Shown here one piece after another: positions 16,530 through 24,432 of a stretch of DNA of 38,608 nt. The notes beneath the pieces were generated by a model. That model made no database searches. It was given only the letters and a program-made list of their open reading frames with translations, and was not told where the DNA came from. Where the stretch lies: the NCBI GenBank assembly GCA_021782015.1, contig JAJXVS010000002.1, positions 1-38,608 on the forward strand, in the 5' to 3' direction. Made by a program: the position numbers and the translations under genes. The first letter of the stretch is position 1. Each line of letters starts with the position of its first letter. This stretch comes from a bacterium (GTDB taxonomy: Bacteria; Spirochaetota; Spirochaetia; Treponematales; Rectinemataceae).

Positions 16530-16839
16530 CCTGCAGACGATGCTCGTCCAGCTCAGCCAGGTCGGCAGGGAGCAGGCCGCCGAAAAGGAGGGGGCCGCCC
16601 TCACCGCCGCCATGAAGGGCGCCGCCGACCAGAAGCGTCTCGAGGAAACCAAGGAATCCGTCCACCGCCCCGAGGACGAGGAGACGGCGGCGAAGGCCGT
16701 CGGAGAGGGCGGGGGGCAGGGGGCAGGCGGCAAGCAGGCCAGGGGCGGATCGGAAGAGAGTCCGGCCGACGGGACGCCTCCGACTTCCGAGGTCGTCAAG
16801 GATCCCGACCTCGGCCGGCGCGTCGACCTTTCGGGCTAG
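16510..16839 (+). CDS. Small conserved-looking protein of unknown function
   Basis: A 109-residue product if it starts at ATG 16510, inside the end of the FapA-like gene. The first 24 track residues less fit because MPIRPIDLQTMLVQLSQVGR reads as a natural N-terminus. The N-terminal half is helical; the C-terminal half is a disordered Gly/Glu/Lys-rich tail. It has no membrane segment and no recognised domain. It sits in the overlapping gene chain between the FapA-like gene and a membrane-anchored protein. Confidence 0.7.
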   Translation: MPIRPIDLQTMLVQLSQVGREQAAEKEGAALTAAMKGAADQKRLEETKESVHRPEDEETAAKAVGEGGGQGAGGKQARGGSEESPADGTPPTSEVVKDPDLGRRVDLSG

Positions 16840-16842
16840 ACC

Positions 16843-17622
16843 ATGACAGGCATCATCGTCAGCATTGTCATAGACTTGGGTGGCCTGGTCCTGATCTGGT
16901 TCCTCCTCCGGGCCAGGATCGCGAAGGCCCTCGAGATCGACGGCCTCCTCGCGGAAGCGCGCAAAGAGGCGCGACTCCTCACAATTGAGATTAATGAGAC
17001 GACCGACAGGAATATCACCCTCGTCGAGGACAGCCTCACCTCCCTGCGCGAGCTCCTGGCCGAGGCCGATAGGCGGATGGGCGTCGTCAGGCGCGAGGCG
17101 GGCAGGAGGCAGGTCGAGGGCGAAGTCTACAGCCGGCTGGGGCGGCGGGCGCCGGTCGGGCCGACCATTCCATCGGACGAGGACGAGGGGCCGGGCGGCG
17201 AGATGCCACGCAGCGAAGGGCCGGGGGGGGCCAGCCCCGTGCCCCTGGTATTCGGCGGCAGGCGGGCCGAACGCAATGACTCGGCGACGAGGGGCGAGGC
17301 GGGGTCGAGGGGCGAGGCGGGGTCGAGGGGCGAGGCCCAGCCGCGCTTCGAGGCGGCGGTCCCGCCGCCGGCCTCGGCACCTGTCCCGAATCCCACCGCG
17401 ACGCCGACGCCCACAGCCCCTCCGAGGAGGCCGGAGATCAGTCACTCGGCCGCCTCCGTCATCCCCCCCCGCAGTCTTCGCGAAAGGGCGATCGAGCTGT
17501 ATCGCTCAGGTTTTTCCGCCGATATCATAGCCGCGCGCCTGGGCGCGACCGTGTCGGAAATCGAGCTCCTCGTCTCCCTGGAGGAGGGGCGCGCCGGCAT
17601 GGAGGAGATGGGCGGGACATGA
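16843..17622 (+). CDS. Membrane-anchored coiled-coil protein with C-terminal HTH-like segment
   Basis: A 259-residue product with one N-terminal membrane helix (about 4-22), a charged helix likely to be a coiled coil (25-90), a low-complexity Pro/Gly/Ala/Glu linker with RGEAGS repeats (about 105-205), and a C-terminal helix-turn-helix-like segment (LRERAIELYRSGFSADIIAARLGATVSEIELLVSLEEG, 212-249). This layout resembles DUF2802/DUF6115-type proteins encoded near flagellar genes in other bacteria, but I cannot confirm the family. It overlaps the Hsp70 gene by ATGA. Confidence 0.75.
   Translation: MTGIIVSIVIDLGGLVLIWFLLRARIAKALEIDGLLAEARKEARLLTIEINETTDRNITLVEDSLTSLRELLAEADRRMGVVRREAGRRQVEGEVYSRLGRRAPVGPTIPSDEDEGPGGEMPRSEGPGGASPVPLVFGGRRAERNDSATRGEAGSRGEAGSRGEAQPRFEAAVPPPASAPVPNPTATPTPTAPPRRPEISHSAASVIPPRSLRERAIELYRSGFSADIIAARLGATVSEIELLVSLEEGRAGMEEMGGT
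17290..17336 (+). repeat. 18-bp tandem repeat in the membrane-anchored protein gene
   Basis: Two full copies of AGGGGCGAGGCGGGGTCG (17290-17307, 17308-17325) and a partial third encode RGEAGS repeats in the disordered linker. The frame is preserved. Confidence 0.9.
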
Positions 17623-19376
17623 CCTCAGGCTTTGTCGGCATCGATTTCGGAACGACCAATTCCCTTGTTTCCTTCATGGATGGCGAACGCCCGGCCCTCG
17701 TGCCGAACGCCCGCGGGGCGAGGAGCACGCCGAGCGTCGTGGCCCTTTCGTCCCGTGGCGAGGTCCTCGTCGGCGAGTCGGCGAAGAATCAGGCCTTTCT
17801 CAACCCCGGCAACACGGTCATCGGCATCAAGCGGCTACTTGGCTCGCGCGAGGTCCTCCGGATGGGCGATCGCGACTATCGGCCCGCCGAAATCGCCGCC
17901 CTCATCCTCGGTGCGCTCAGGGCCGACGCGGAGCGCCACCTGGGTCGGTCGGTCGATCGGGCGGTGGTGACGGCTCCGGCCAATTTCCCCGAGCCGGCCA
18001 GGCGTGACCTCATCGAGGCCGGGCGCATTGCCGGCCTCGACATCCAGCGCATTCTCAACGAGCCCACCGCGGCCGCGCTTTCCCGGGCCTGGCACAGTGC
18101 CGCCGAAGAGGGGCGCGATGGGGGCGGCGGCAAGGGGCGCGAGGGGGAGAGCGGCAAGGGGGAGGGCGGCAAGGGGCGCCTCCTCCTCGTCTATGATTTT
18201 GGCGGCGGAACCTTCGATGTCACCATTCTCAGGCAGACCGGGCGGGACTGCACGGTCCTCGCCTCCCGAGGTGAAAGCAGACTCGGGGGGATGGACATCG
18301 ATCTCGAACTCGTCTCCCGTGCCACGACAGATTTCGGGAAGCGCTACGGCCTCGATGTCGATTCGGATCGCCTCCTCGCCCAGCAGCTCGCCGATCAGGC
18401 CGAAAGGGCGAAAATCGAGCTCTCCGAACTGATGGAAACGACCATCGCCCTACCTTTCGCCTTCCGCGCGGGCGATGGCGGACTCGTTCACCCGCAGCTC
18501 TCCCTGACGAGGGAGGAGTTCGAAACCATCGCCATGCCCTTCGTCGAAAAGACCCTCGAACTCACCGCTCGAGCCCTCTCCGACGCGAAGATCGAGGCCT
18601 CGAAGATCGACCGCCTCATCCTCTCGGGAGGCTCGAGCCGGATGCCGCTTGTGCGCCGCCTCCTCGCGGAGCGCTTCGCCCTCCTTCCCGAGGGGGCGGT
18701 CAATCCCGAGGAGGTCGTCGCCCTCGGCGCCGCCGTCGAGTGCGCTCTCATCTCCGGCTCGGAGCGGCTCCGCGTCCGCGACGTGGTCTCGCGGACCTAC
18801 GGCGTGGAAATCGACGGCGGCCGTTTCGTCCCCCTCATCCGGAAGAACAGTCCCGTTCCCTCGACCAAACAGCGGATGTTCACCACGGTCTCCGACGATC
18901 AGGATTCGGTCGAGGTTCATGTCCTCCAGGGCGAGTCGACGAAGATCGCCGACAATCTCTCGCTCGGCCGCTTCCTCCTCGCGGGGCTCAGGCAGGCGCG
19001 CGCAGGAGTTCCGCGCATTCAGGTGGATTTCACGATCGACGAGTCGGACATTCTCCATGTCTCGGCCCGCGACCTCGAGTCGGGAAACGAGCAGGCCATC
19101 AGGATAGTCGACCTCCATCGAGGCGTTTCGGACGAGAGTGCCGCGGCCATCGCCGCCAAGATCGTGGAACTCGCCGAAAGGCTCAAGGTGCTTTCGGCGC
19201 GGACCCAGCTCGACGGTGCCCTCGGCTCGGAGATCGCGGATGCCGTCGCGAGGGGCAAGATCGCCGTCGAGGCCGATGGAGAGGGCCGCCTCAGGATTTT
19301 GCGGGCCGAGCTCGAAGGCCTCGTGGGTGAACTCCTTTCGCGCGGCGTCCGTCCGGTCAGGGAGCAGGAGAAATGA
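17619..19376 (+). CDS. Divergent Hsp70/DnaK-family chaperone
   Basis: A 585-residue Hsp70. The ATPase domain carries GIDFGTTNS (7-15), NEPTAAAL (147-154), YDFGGGTFD (192-200) and SGGSSRMP. The substrate-binding beta domain is recognisable (VPSTKQRMFTTVSDDQDSVEVHVLQGES; VDFTIDESDILHVSARDLESGNEQAI), and a shortened helical lid lacks an EEVD or DnaK-like tail. Two things are odd. A Gly/Lys/Glu-rich loop is inserted at 163-187 before the phosphate-2 motif. The interdomain linker reads RDVVSRTYGVEI where DnaK has DVLLLDVTPLSLG. It is probably a specialised Hsp70 rather than the housekeeping DnaK. Its overlapping neighbour encodes a J-domain protein, the likely co-chaperone. Confidence 0.92.
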   Translation: MTSGFVGIDFGTTNSLVSFMDGERPALVPNARGARSTPSVVALSSRGEVLVGESAKNQAFLNPGNTVIGIKRLLGSREVLRMGDRDYRPAEIAALILGALRADAERHLGRSVDRAVVTAPANFPEPARRDLIEAGRIAGLDIQRILNEPTAAALSRAWHSAAEEGRDGGGGKGREGESGKGEGGKGRLLLVYDFGGGTFDVTILRQTGRDCTVLASRGESRLGGMDIDLELVSRATTDFGKRYGLDVDSDRLLAQQLADQAERAKIELSELMETTIALPFAFRAGDGGLVHPQLSLTREEFETIAMPFVEKTLELTARALSDAKIEASKIDRLILSGGSSRMPLVRRLLAERFALLPEGAVNPEEVVALGAAVECALISGSERLRVRDVVSRTYGVEIDGGRFVPLIRKNSPVPSTKQRMFTTVSDDQDSVEVHVLQGESTKIADNLSLGRFLLAGLRQARAGVPRIQVDFTIDESDILHVSARDLESGNEQAIRIVDLHRGVSDESAAAIAAKIVELAERLKVLSARTQLDGALGSEIADAVARGKIAVEADGEGRLRILRAELEGLVGELLSRGVRPVREQEK

Positions 19377-19996
19377 GCGCGGAACGCTGGGTCGATCCGC
19401 GTGCCGTCCTGGGGCTCGGGCCCGGAGCCGACGCCGACGATGTGCGCCTCGCCTATCGCCGCCTGGTGCGACGCTATCATCCGGACGTTTCCGGCGACCC
19501 CGGCACTGCAGCTTCCTTCGCCCGGGTCACCAGGGCCTACAAGCTGCTGACCGCCCTGCCTCCCGCTGCCCTGCCCTCGGCGGGTCGACCTGCTCGCTAT
19601 CGCCGCGTCATCGAGGCGGGGGAGGATCTTTTCGCCCTCGGCCAGGTCCTCGCCTCCGATCCCGATTCGGGAGCGCGGGCCGAGGCGGCCAAGCGCCTCG
19701 GGCTTTCGGGGCGGGTGGCCGCCTGGGTGTTCCTGAGACGGGCGCTCTACGACGAAGACGAATCGGTGGCATCCCAGGCCGTGCGGTCGGTGGCCCTCCT
19801 CGGCGCCCGGCAGGCCGAGGGCGAGGTGGCGAGTCTCTACGTCCGTTCGGGGCCGGCCCTGCGTCGCCTCGTTCTCGAGGTCGCCGAGGCGACCCTCGAA
19901 CCGGTTTTCGCCGGCGCCCTGGGCGCGGCCCGGGGCGACGCCGATCCCCTCCTACGCGCCCGCGCCCGGGGCATTCGCCTCCTCGACCCGGCCTGA
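19373..19996 (+). CDS. J-domain protein with HEAT-like repeats
   Basis: A 207-residue product. Residues 7-60 are a J domain (PRAVLGLGPGADADDVRLAYRR, with HPD at 36-38), which stimulates Hsp70 ATPase. There is no Gly/Phe region, zinc finger or DnaJ C-terminal domain. Residues about 75-205 instead look like three to four HEAT or Armadillo-type helical repeats (SGARAEAAKRLGLSGRVAAW; DESVASQAVRSVALLGARQA). The start overlaps the Hsp70 stop (ATGA), so the two are made as a pair. Its 3' end overlaps the convergent response-regulator gene by 45 bp. Confidence 0.88.
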   Translation: MSAERWVDPRAVLGLGPGADADDVRLAYRRLVRRYHPDVSGDPGTAASFARVTRAYKLLTALPPAALPSAGRPARYRRVIEAGEDLFALGQVLASDPDSGARAEAAKRLGLSGRVAAWVFLRRALYDEDESVASQAVRSVALLGARQAEGEVASLYVRSGPALRRLVLEVAEATLEPVFAGALGAARGDADPLLRARARGIRLLDPA

Positions 19997-21352
19997 ATCG
20001 GTCTCGATTCCGTATTCCTCGATCTTCTGATAGAGGGTCTTCCTCCCGATGCCGAGAATCTCCGCCGTCCTGGACTTGTTGCCGCCCTGGGCGAGGAGGG
20101 TTTCGCGGATGAGGATGGCCTCGGCCTCCTCGAGCGAGGAACCCAGGGGCACCTGGATGTCGCGCTCGCCGCCGCCGCCGCGGAGGCTCGGCGGAAGGTC
20201 GTCGAGTCCGATGATCGTCCCGCGGGCCATCACGACGGCGCTTTCGACACAATTGCGAAGTTCACGCACATTGCCGGGCCAGGAGTGGGCGTAGAGGGCC
20301 TGCCTGACCCGCGCGTCGAAGCCTTCGACACCCTTCCTGTTCTCCTCGGCGAACTCGCGCAAAAAGGCCATCGCCAGGAGCGGTATGTCGTCGCGGCGCT
20401 CGCGGAGCGGGGGAACCTCGATGTTGACGACGTTGAGCCGGTAATAGAGATCCTCGCGGAAGCGGCCCTCGGCGACCTCCTTGGCCAGGTCGCGGTTGGT
20501 GGCGGCGACGATGCGGACGTCGATCTCCACCGTCTCCTCGCCGCCCACGCGCTCGAACTTCCTTTCCTGCAGGACCCGGAGGATCTTGATCTGCACAGTT
20601 GGATTGATTTCGCCTATCTCGTCGAGAAACAGGGTTCCCGAGTCCGCGAGTTCGAAGCGGCCACGCTTGCGGGCCGCGGCCCCGGTGAAGGAGCCCTTTT
20701 CGTGGCCGAAGAGTTCGCTTTCGAGGAGGGACTCGGCGAGGGCGGCGCAGTGCACCTTGATGAGGGGACCGTCGCGGCGCGGGGAGAGATTGTGGAGGGC
20801 GTCGGCCACGAGTTCCTTGCCGACTCCCGACTCGCCCGTGACGAGGACCGATGCCCTCGTCGGCGCCACTCTCCGCACGAGGTCGAGGACCTTCCGCATG
20901 CCGCCGCTTGAGCCGAGTATCGAGGAGCCTCGCCGCTGCGCCTCGATCTCGGCCTCGAGCTCGCGATTTTTGCGGGCGAGTTCGCGCGTCTCGAGGGCTC
21001 GCCTGGCGAGGAGCGAAAGATGGTCGAGGTTGACGGGCTTGGTGAGAAAATCGAAGGCGCCGGCTCTCATGGCCTGAACCGCGTCCTCGATGGTTCCGTG
21101 CCCCGTGAGCACGATGACCGGAAGGCCAGGATAGCGGCCCGTGATCTTGCGCAGGAGTTCGCCGCCGGAGATCTTCGGCATCTTGAGATCGGTGATCACG
21201 AGGTCGACGCCGCCACCCTCGACGGCATTCAAGCCCTCGCCCCCGTCGGCGGCGGTGATGACCCGATAACCTTCGATGCCGAGGGCTTCGGCCAGCCCCT
21301 CGCGGATGTTTTTTTCGTCGTCGACGACGAGAATGGTCGAACGGACCGCCAT
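19952..21352 (-). CDS. NtrC-type sigma54 response regulator
   Basis: A 466-residue activator of sigma54 promoters. The receiver domain has VVDDEKN and the phospho-acceptor Asp in LVITDLKMPKISGGELL; the AAA+ domain has GESGVGKE, GSFTGA in place of GAFTGA, FLDEIGEI and LYYRLNVVNIEVPPLRERRDDI; a Fis-type HTH follows (GNKSRTAEILGIGRKTLYQKI). I prefer ATG at 21352 over the track TTG at 21361, because GGAGG is 10 nt from the ATG but only one base from the TTG. It lies 5 bp after the kinase stop, so the pair is cotranscribed. From memory Treponema pallidum has a similar AtoS/AtoC pair near cvpA and murG. Its targets are not evident. Confidence 0.94.
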   Translation of the reverse strand: MAVRSTILVVDDEKNIREGLAEALGIEGYRVITAADGGEGLNAVEGGGVDLVITDLKMPKISGGELLRKITGRYPGLPVIVLTGHGTIEDAVQAMRAGAFDFLTKPVNLDHLSLLARRALETRELARKNRELEAEIEAQRRGSSILGSSGGMRKVLDLVRRVAPTRASVLVTGESGVGKELVADALHNLSPRRDGPLIKVHCAALAESLLESELFGHEKGSFTGAAARKRGRFELADSGTLFLDEIGEINPTVQIKILRVLQERKFERVGGEETVEIDVRIVAATNRDLAKEVAEGRFREDLYYRLNVVNIEVPPLRERRDDIPLLAMAFLREFAEENRKGVEGFDARVRQALYAHSWPGNVRELRNCVESAVVMARGTIIGLDDLPPSLRGGGGERDIQVPLGSSLEEAEAILIRETLLAQGGNKSRTAEILGIGRKTLYQKIEEYGIETDSGRVEEANAPGAGA

Positions 21353-21357
21353 TTCGA

Positions 21358-22545
21358 TCAAGCCTCCCTGGTTTCCGGCGATGGAAGAAAGCGCTTTTCC
21401 TTCTGCGGCACCGGAATCGAAATCGTGAAGACCGAACCGCGGCCGGGCACCGAATCCACCGTAATCTCGCCGCGATGCTCGCGCACGATCTTGAAGGTGA
21501 TGGTGAGCCCCAGACCCGTCCCCGTCTCCTTCGTCGTGAAATAGGGTTCGAAGATGCGCGCGACGACTTCGGGCTCAATGCCCGTGCCGGTGTCGGAGAT
21601 GGCGATCTTCACGGCCTCGTCGGTGGCGCGAAGCGAAAAGCCCAGCCGGCCGCCCGAGCGCATCGCGGCCATGGCGTTCTTGGCGAGGTTGAGGATGGCC
21701 TGCTTCATATAGCGTCTGTCGAGGGGGACGGCCGGGGCCGAATCGGGAATGCCGAGGTCGATTTCGATGCCCGCCTGCTCGGCTTCGGGCGAAATGAATT
21801 CGGCCACCTCGCGGAGAAGGGCGGCGGGATCGGTGTCGCGCAACTCCATCTCCATGGGGCGCACGGCGAACAGGAAATCGACGACGATGCGATTGAGCCT
21901 TTCGATCTCCTCGGTGACGACACCGAGATGGCGGTCGACCTTCTCGGGGAAATCGGCGTCCATGCAGGCCCCGTCCTTCTTCATCGCGCGCTGGAGGAGC
22001 TGGATGTGGATGGAGATCGAGCCGAGGGGATTCTTGATTTCATGGGCGACGCCGGCGGCCAGGGTCGTGAGCGAGGCCAGACTCTCGGCTCGCCTGAGCT
22101 GGGCCTCGCGTCGGCGCTTGTCGGTGATGTCCTCGAGGTGGATGAGTGTGCCCACGATGCGCCGCCTCGATACGAGGGGCGTCGCGCTCGCGGCCACCAA
22201 GAGGGTCCGGTCGCCCGGCGCGTCCAGCTCGAACTCGCGATCGACCAGCCTCTCCTCGCCGCGGAGCACGTTCTTGATGAAGTCGCCGAACTCGCGGTCG
22301 CGCACGGCGAGCCAGAAGGGACGTTCGAGCGCGTCGACGGGATGGAGACCGAGCATGCGCTCGGCCGACTTGTTCCAGATGCCGGGCTGATGGTTCCTGT
22401 CCAGCACGACGATACCGTCGAGCATCGAGTCGAGGGCGGCCTCAAGCGTGCCGTTTTCCTCGGCGAGATCCCGGAGGAGGCTCCTGAGCTGGTCGGTGTT
22501 CATCCTGGCCGCCTTGGCCAGGGCCCGCTCGATGAAGGGTCTCAC
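21358..22545 (-). CDS. Cytoplasmic NtrB-like PAS sensor histidine kinase
   Basis: Partner kinase of the downstream sigma54 regulator. It has no membrane helices. A PAS domain (LDSMLDGIVVLDRNHQPGIW to LIHLEDITDKRRRE) is followed by HisKA with the phospho-acceptor H-box AAGVAHEIKNPLGSI, then HATPase with LNLAKNAMAAM, SDTGTGIEPE and TGTGLGLTI. The track start at 23703 is far too long. GTG 22545 has GGAGG 6 nt upstream and overlaps the holB stop; this gives 395 residues. ATG 22503 (MNTDQLRSLL, 381 residues) is the alternative. The signal sensed is unknown. Confidence 0.93.
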   Translation of the reverse strand: MRPFIERALAKAARMNTDQLRSLLRDLAEENGTLEAALDSMLDGIVVLDRNHQPGIWNKSAERMLGLHPVDALERPFWLAVRDREFGDFIKNVLRGEERLVDREFELDAPGDRTLLVAASATPLVSRRRIVGTLIHLEDITDKRRREAQLRRAESLASLTTLAAGVAHEIKNPLGSISIHIQLLQRAMKKDGACMDADFPEKVDRHLGVVTEEIERLNRIVVDFLFAVRPMEMELRDTDPAALLREVAEFISPEAEQAGIEIDLGIPDSAPAVPLDRRYMKQAILNLAKNAMAAMRSGGRLGFSLRATDEAVKIAISDTGTGIEPEVVARIFEPYFTTKETGTGLGLTITFKIVREHRGEITVDSVPGRGSVFTISIPVPQKEKRFLPSPETREA

Positions 22546-23876
22546 ACCCTCCCTCCGCCGATGTCGCGCAACTTGTAGGCGAGGGTTTCGAGAAGCGTTC
22601 CGGCCGGGAGGTTGAAGGCCTCCCGCCTCAGCCTTGCCTCGCGGAGCAGGGCCGAGGCGGCCGTCATCCAGGCGAGGTCGAGGGCCTCCAGGTCGGCTCT
22701 CCGGAGGCTTTCGCCGAAGAGACTCTCGATGGCGGCGAAAAGGGCGTCGAAACTGCCCGCGTAGCCTTCGTCCTTTTGTCCGAGATCCTTGCTGCCCGCG
22801 AGGGCCGCCGCGAGGGCCGAGGCGATATCCAGGCCTTCTGCCGCCGCCGCCTCGCCTGCCTCGCGCAGACCGTCGCCATGCGCGCATCCCGTCGCGAGCC
22901 GCTCGCCGACAATGGCGCCAAGGAGGCCGGTGGCGAACTGTCGGGCCCTTTCGGGCGGAAAGGCCCTCTTGGATGCCAACCAGCGCTCGGGCGTGAGGAG
23001 GGCGGGGCCCGAGCCCTCGACGGGGGCGACCTCCGCGCGGAAGACCTTCGCGAGCACCTCCCGCGAGGCCGCAGCGTCGCGCGCGGCGAAGGGGTAGGTC
23101 CGGACCCGCGAGAGGATGGTGCGCATCATCGCCTGACGTCTCGGCGTGACAAGGGCGAAAACGACGGAGGGCGGCGGCTCCTCGAGGATCTTGAGAAGGG
23201 CGTTGCGGGCCGACTCGTTCATCGCGTCGGCGTTCTCGATGATGACCGCCTTGCGCCGGCCCCAGGGGGCGAGGCGGGCCCAGTGTTCGACACAGCGAAT
23301 CTGGGACACGGGGGGCATGTCCGGGACCAGGGCTTCGAGCTTTGTCGCAATTAGTACCAGTTCTTCGGCCGCCTTGAGGGCTTCCTTCGGCTTCCGCCCC
23401 TCTCCCCCCGCCGCGGCGCCCGCTTCCGGATCGATGAAGACGAGGCGCTCCTCCAAATCGTTGACGAGACCCGCCGCCTTCGCGAGCTTTGTCTCCTCGC
23501 CTTCCCAGAGCTGTTGGTCGAAGCGCTTGGCCAGCTTGCGCAGGGCCCTGATGAAGAAGAAGGCCCCGGCCTTTCCCTGCGCCGTCGCGAAGGTGTCGAA
23601 GGCCGCATTGATTTCCTCGGGAAAGCTTCGCCGCCCCAAAAGGAGGAGGTCCGGATGGATCAGGGCGCGATGTCGGGAACAGGAGGGGCAGGGGCAATTC
23701 CACGCTCCGGGCCCGGCCTCTTCGCAGGAAAGGACGCGAGCCAATTCGAGGGCGGCGGTGAGCTTGCCCGAGGCCGGTGGGCCCGACAGGAGGATGGAGG
23801 GCGGCAGCCTGCCGCCACGGATGTCGCCTTCGAGGAGGGCGACCGCTTCGCCCTGGGCGATCAGATTGTCGAACAC
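22542..23876 (-). CDS. holB: DNA polymerase III delta' subunit, enlarged
   Basis: Clamp-loader delta' subunit. The GTG at 23876 (VFDNLIAQGEAVALLEGDI), with GAGG 5 nt upstream and 7 bp after the cvpA stop, gives 444 residues; the track start at 24182 lies inside cvpA. Seen: a P-loop-like SGPPASGKLT (31-40), a four-Cys zinc site (C51, C61, C63, C66), HPDLLLL, and the delta'/tau signature NALLKILEEPPPSVVFALVT. Between the zinc module and the second half lie about 100 extra residues (about 84-190) that are helical and partly low-complexity and are not in typical delta' proteins. The SRC motif reads SRVRTYPF. Confidence 0.86.
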   Translation of the reverse strand: MFDNLIAQGEAVALLEGDIRGGRLPPSILLSGPPASGKLTAALELARVLSCEEAGPGAWNCPCPSCSRHRALIHPDLLLLGRRSFPEEINAAFDTFATAQGKAGAFFFIRALRKLAKRFDQQLWEGEETKLAKAAGLVNDLEERLVFIDPEAGAAAGGEGRKPKEALKAAEELVLIATKLEALVPDMPPVSQIRCVEHWARLAPWGRRKAVIIENADAMNESARNALLKILEEPPPSVVFALVTPRRQAMMRTILSRVRTYPFAARDAAASREVLAKVFRAEVAPVEGSGPALLTPERWLASKRAFPPERARQFATGLLGAIVGERLATGCAHGDGLREAGEAAAAEGLDIASALAAALAGSKDLGQKDEGYAGSFDALFAAIESLFGESLRRADLEALDLAWMTAASALLREARLRREAFNLPAGTLLETLAYKLRDIGGGRV

Positions 23877-23883
23877 CGCCGCC

Positions 23884-24432
23884 TCAGGGTTTCGGGGTCG
23901 GAACGGTCGGCAGGATCGCCTTCGGGGAGATGGCGGGGGGCAGCTTCGAAGGGCTTGTGGACAGGGAGTGGAAGGCCTTGGCCACCTCGGGCCCGACGAT
24001 GGGCAGGAGTGTCCTCGCGAAGATCGACCCGGACAGGAGCTTCTTGACGTCGAAGAGCGGCTGGACCTGGAGCACGATGAGGACAAGGGCCGCGACGACC
24101 AGGCCCTCGACGAGCCCCGCGACGAAACCGAGACCTTTGTCCAACTTGTCCAGATGGGCGGCCTCAAGCCCCTCGCGGACAATCGTAGCTATTATTTTTA
24201 CAATTATGAAGGCAATGACGAACAGGGCCAGGCAGGCGACGACCTCCGGGGCGAACTGGAGCTTGAACTGCGTTCGGAGCACCTCGGCCCCCCATTTGTA
24301 GAGGAAGACCGCCGCGGCCAAGCCCGCGACCGGCGCGGCGATGGTGGAAAGCTCCTTCACAATGCCCTGGGTCAGTCCGCGGATGCCGGCGAGAAGGACG
24401 ATGACGAGAAGTATCCAGTCGAGGGTGTTCAT
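23884..24432 (-). CDS. cvpA: CvpA family membrane protein
   Basis: A 182-residue protein with four predicted membrane helices and the CvpA start pattern LDWILLVIVLLAGIRGLTQGIVKEL. CvpA homologues are linked to colicin V production and envelope homeostasis; the biochemical function is unclear. The C-terminus is a Pro-rich tail. Its start overlaps the murG stop (ATGA), placing it in the pgi-murG operon. Confidence 0.88.
   Translation of the reverse strand: MNTLDWILLVIVLLAGIRGLTQGIVKELSTIAAPVAGLAAAVFLYKWGAEVLRTQFKLQFAPEVVACLALFVIAFIIVKIIATIVREGLEAAHLDKLDKGLGFVAGLVEGLVVAALVLIVLQVQPLFDVKKLLSGSIFARTLLPIVGPEVAKAFHSLSTSPSKLPPAISPKAILPTVPTPKP

Noticed and set aside
14469-16799. 776-aa minus-strand ORF opposite the FapA-like gene
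   Set aside because: Antisense shadow of a clear coding region; no ribosome site and no recognisable motif.
23877-24182. Extended N-terminus of HolB in the ORF track
   Set aside because: Those 102 residues are Ser/Arg-rich shadow of cvpA; GTG 23876 with an upstream GAGG fits the family start.
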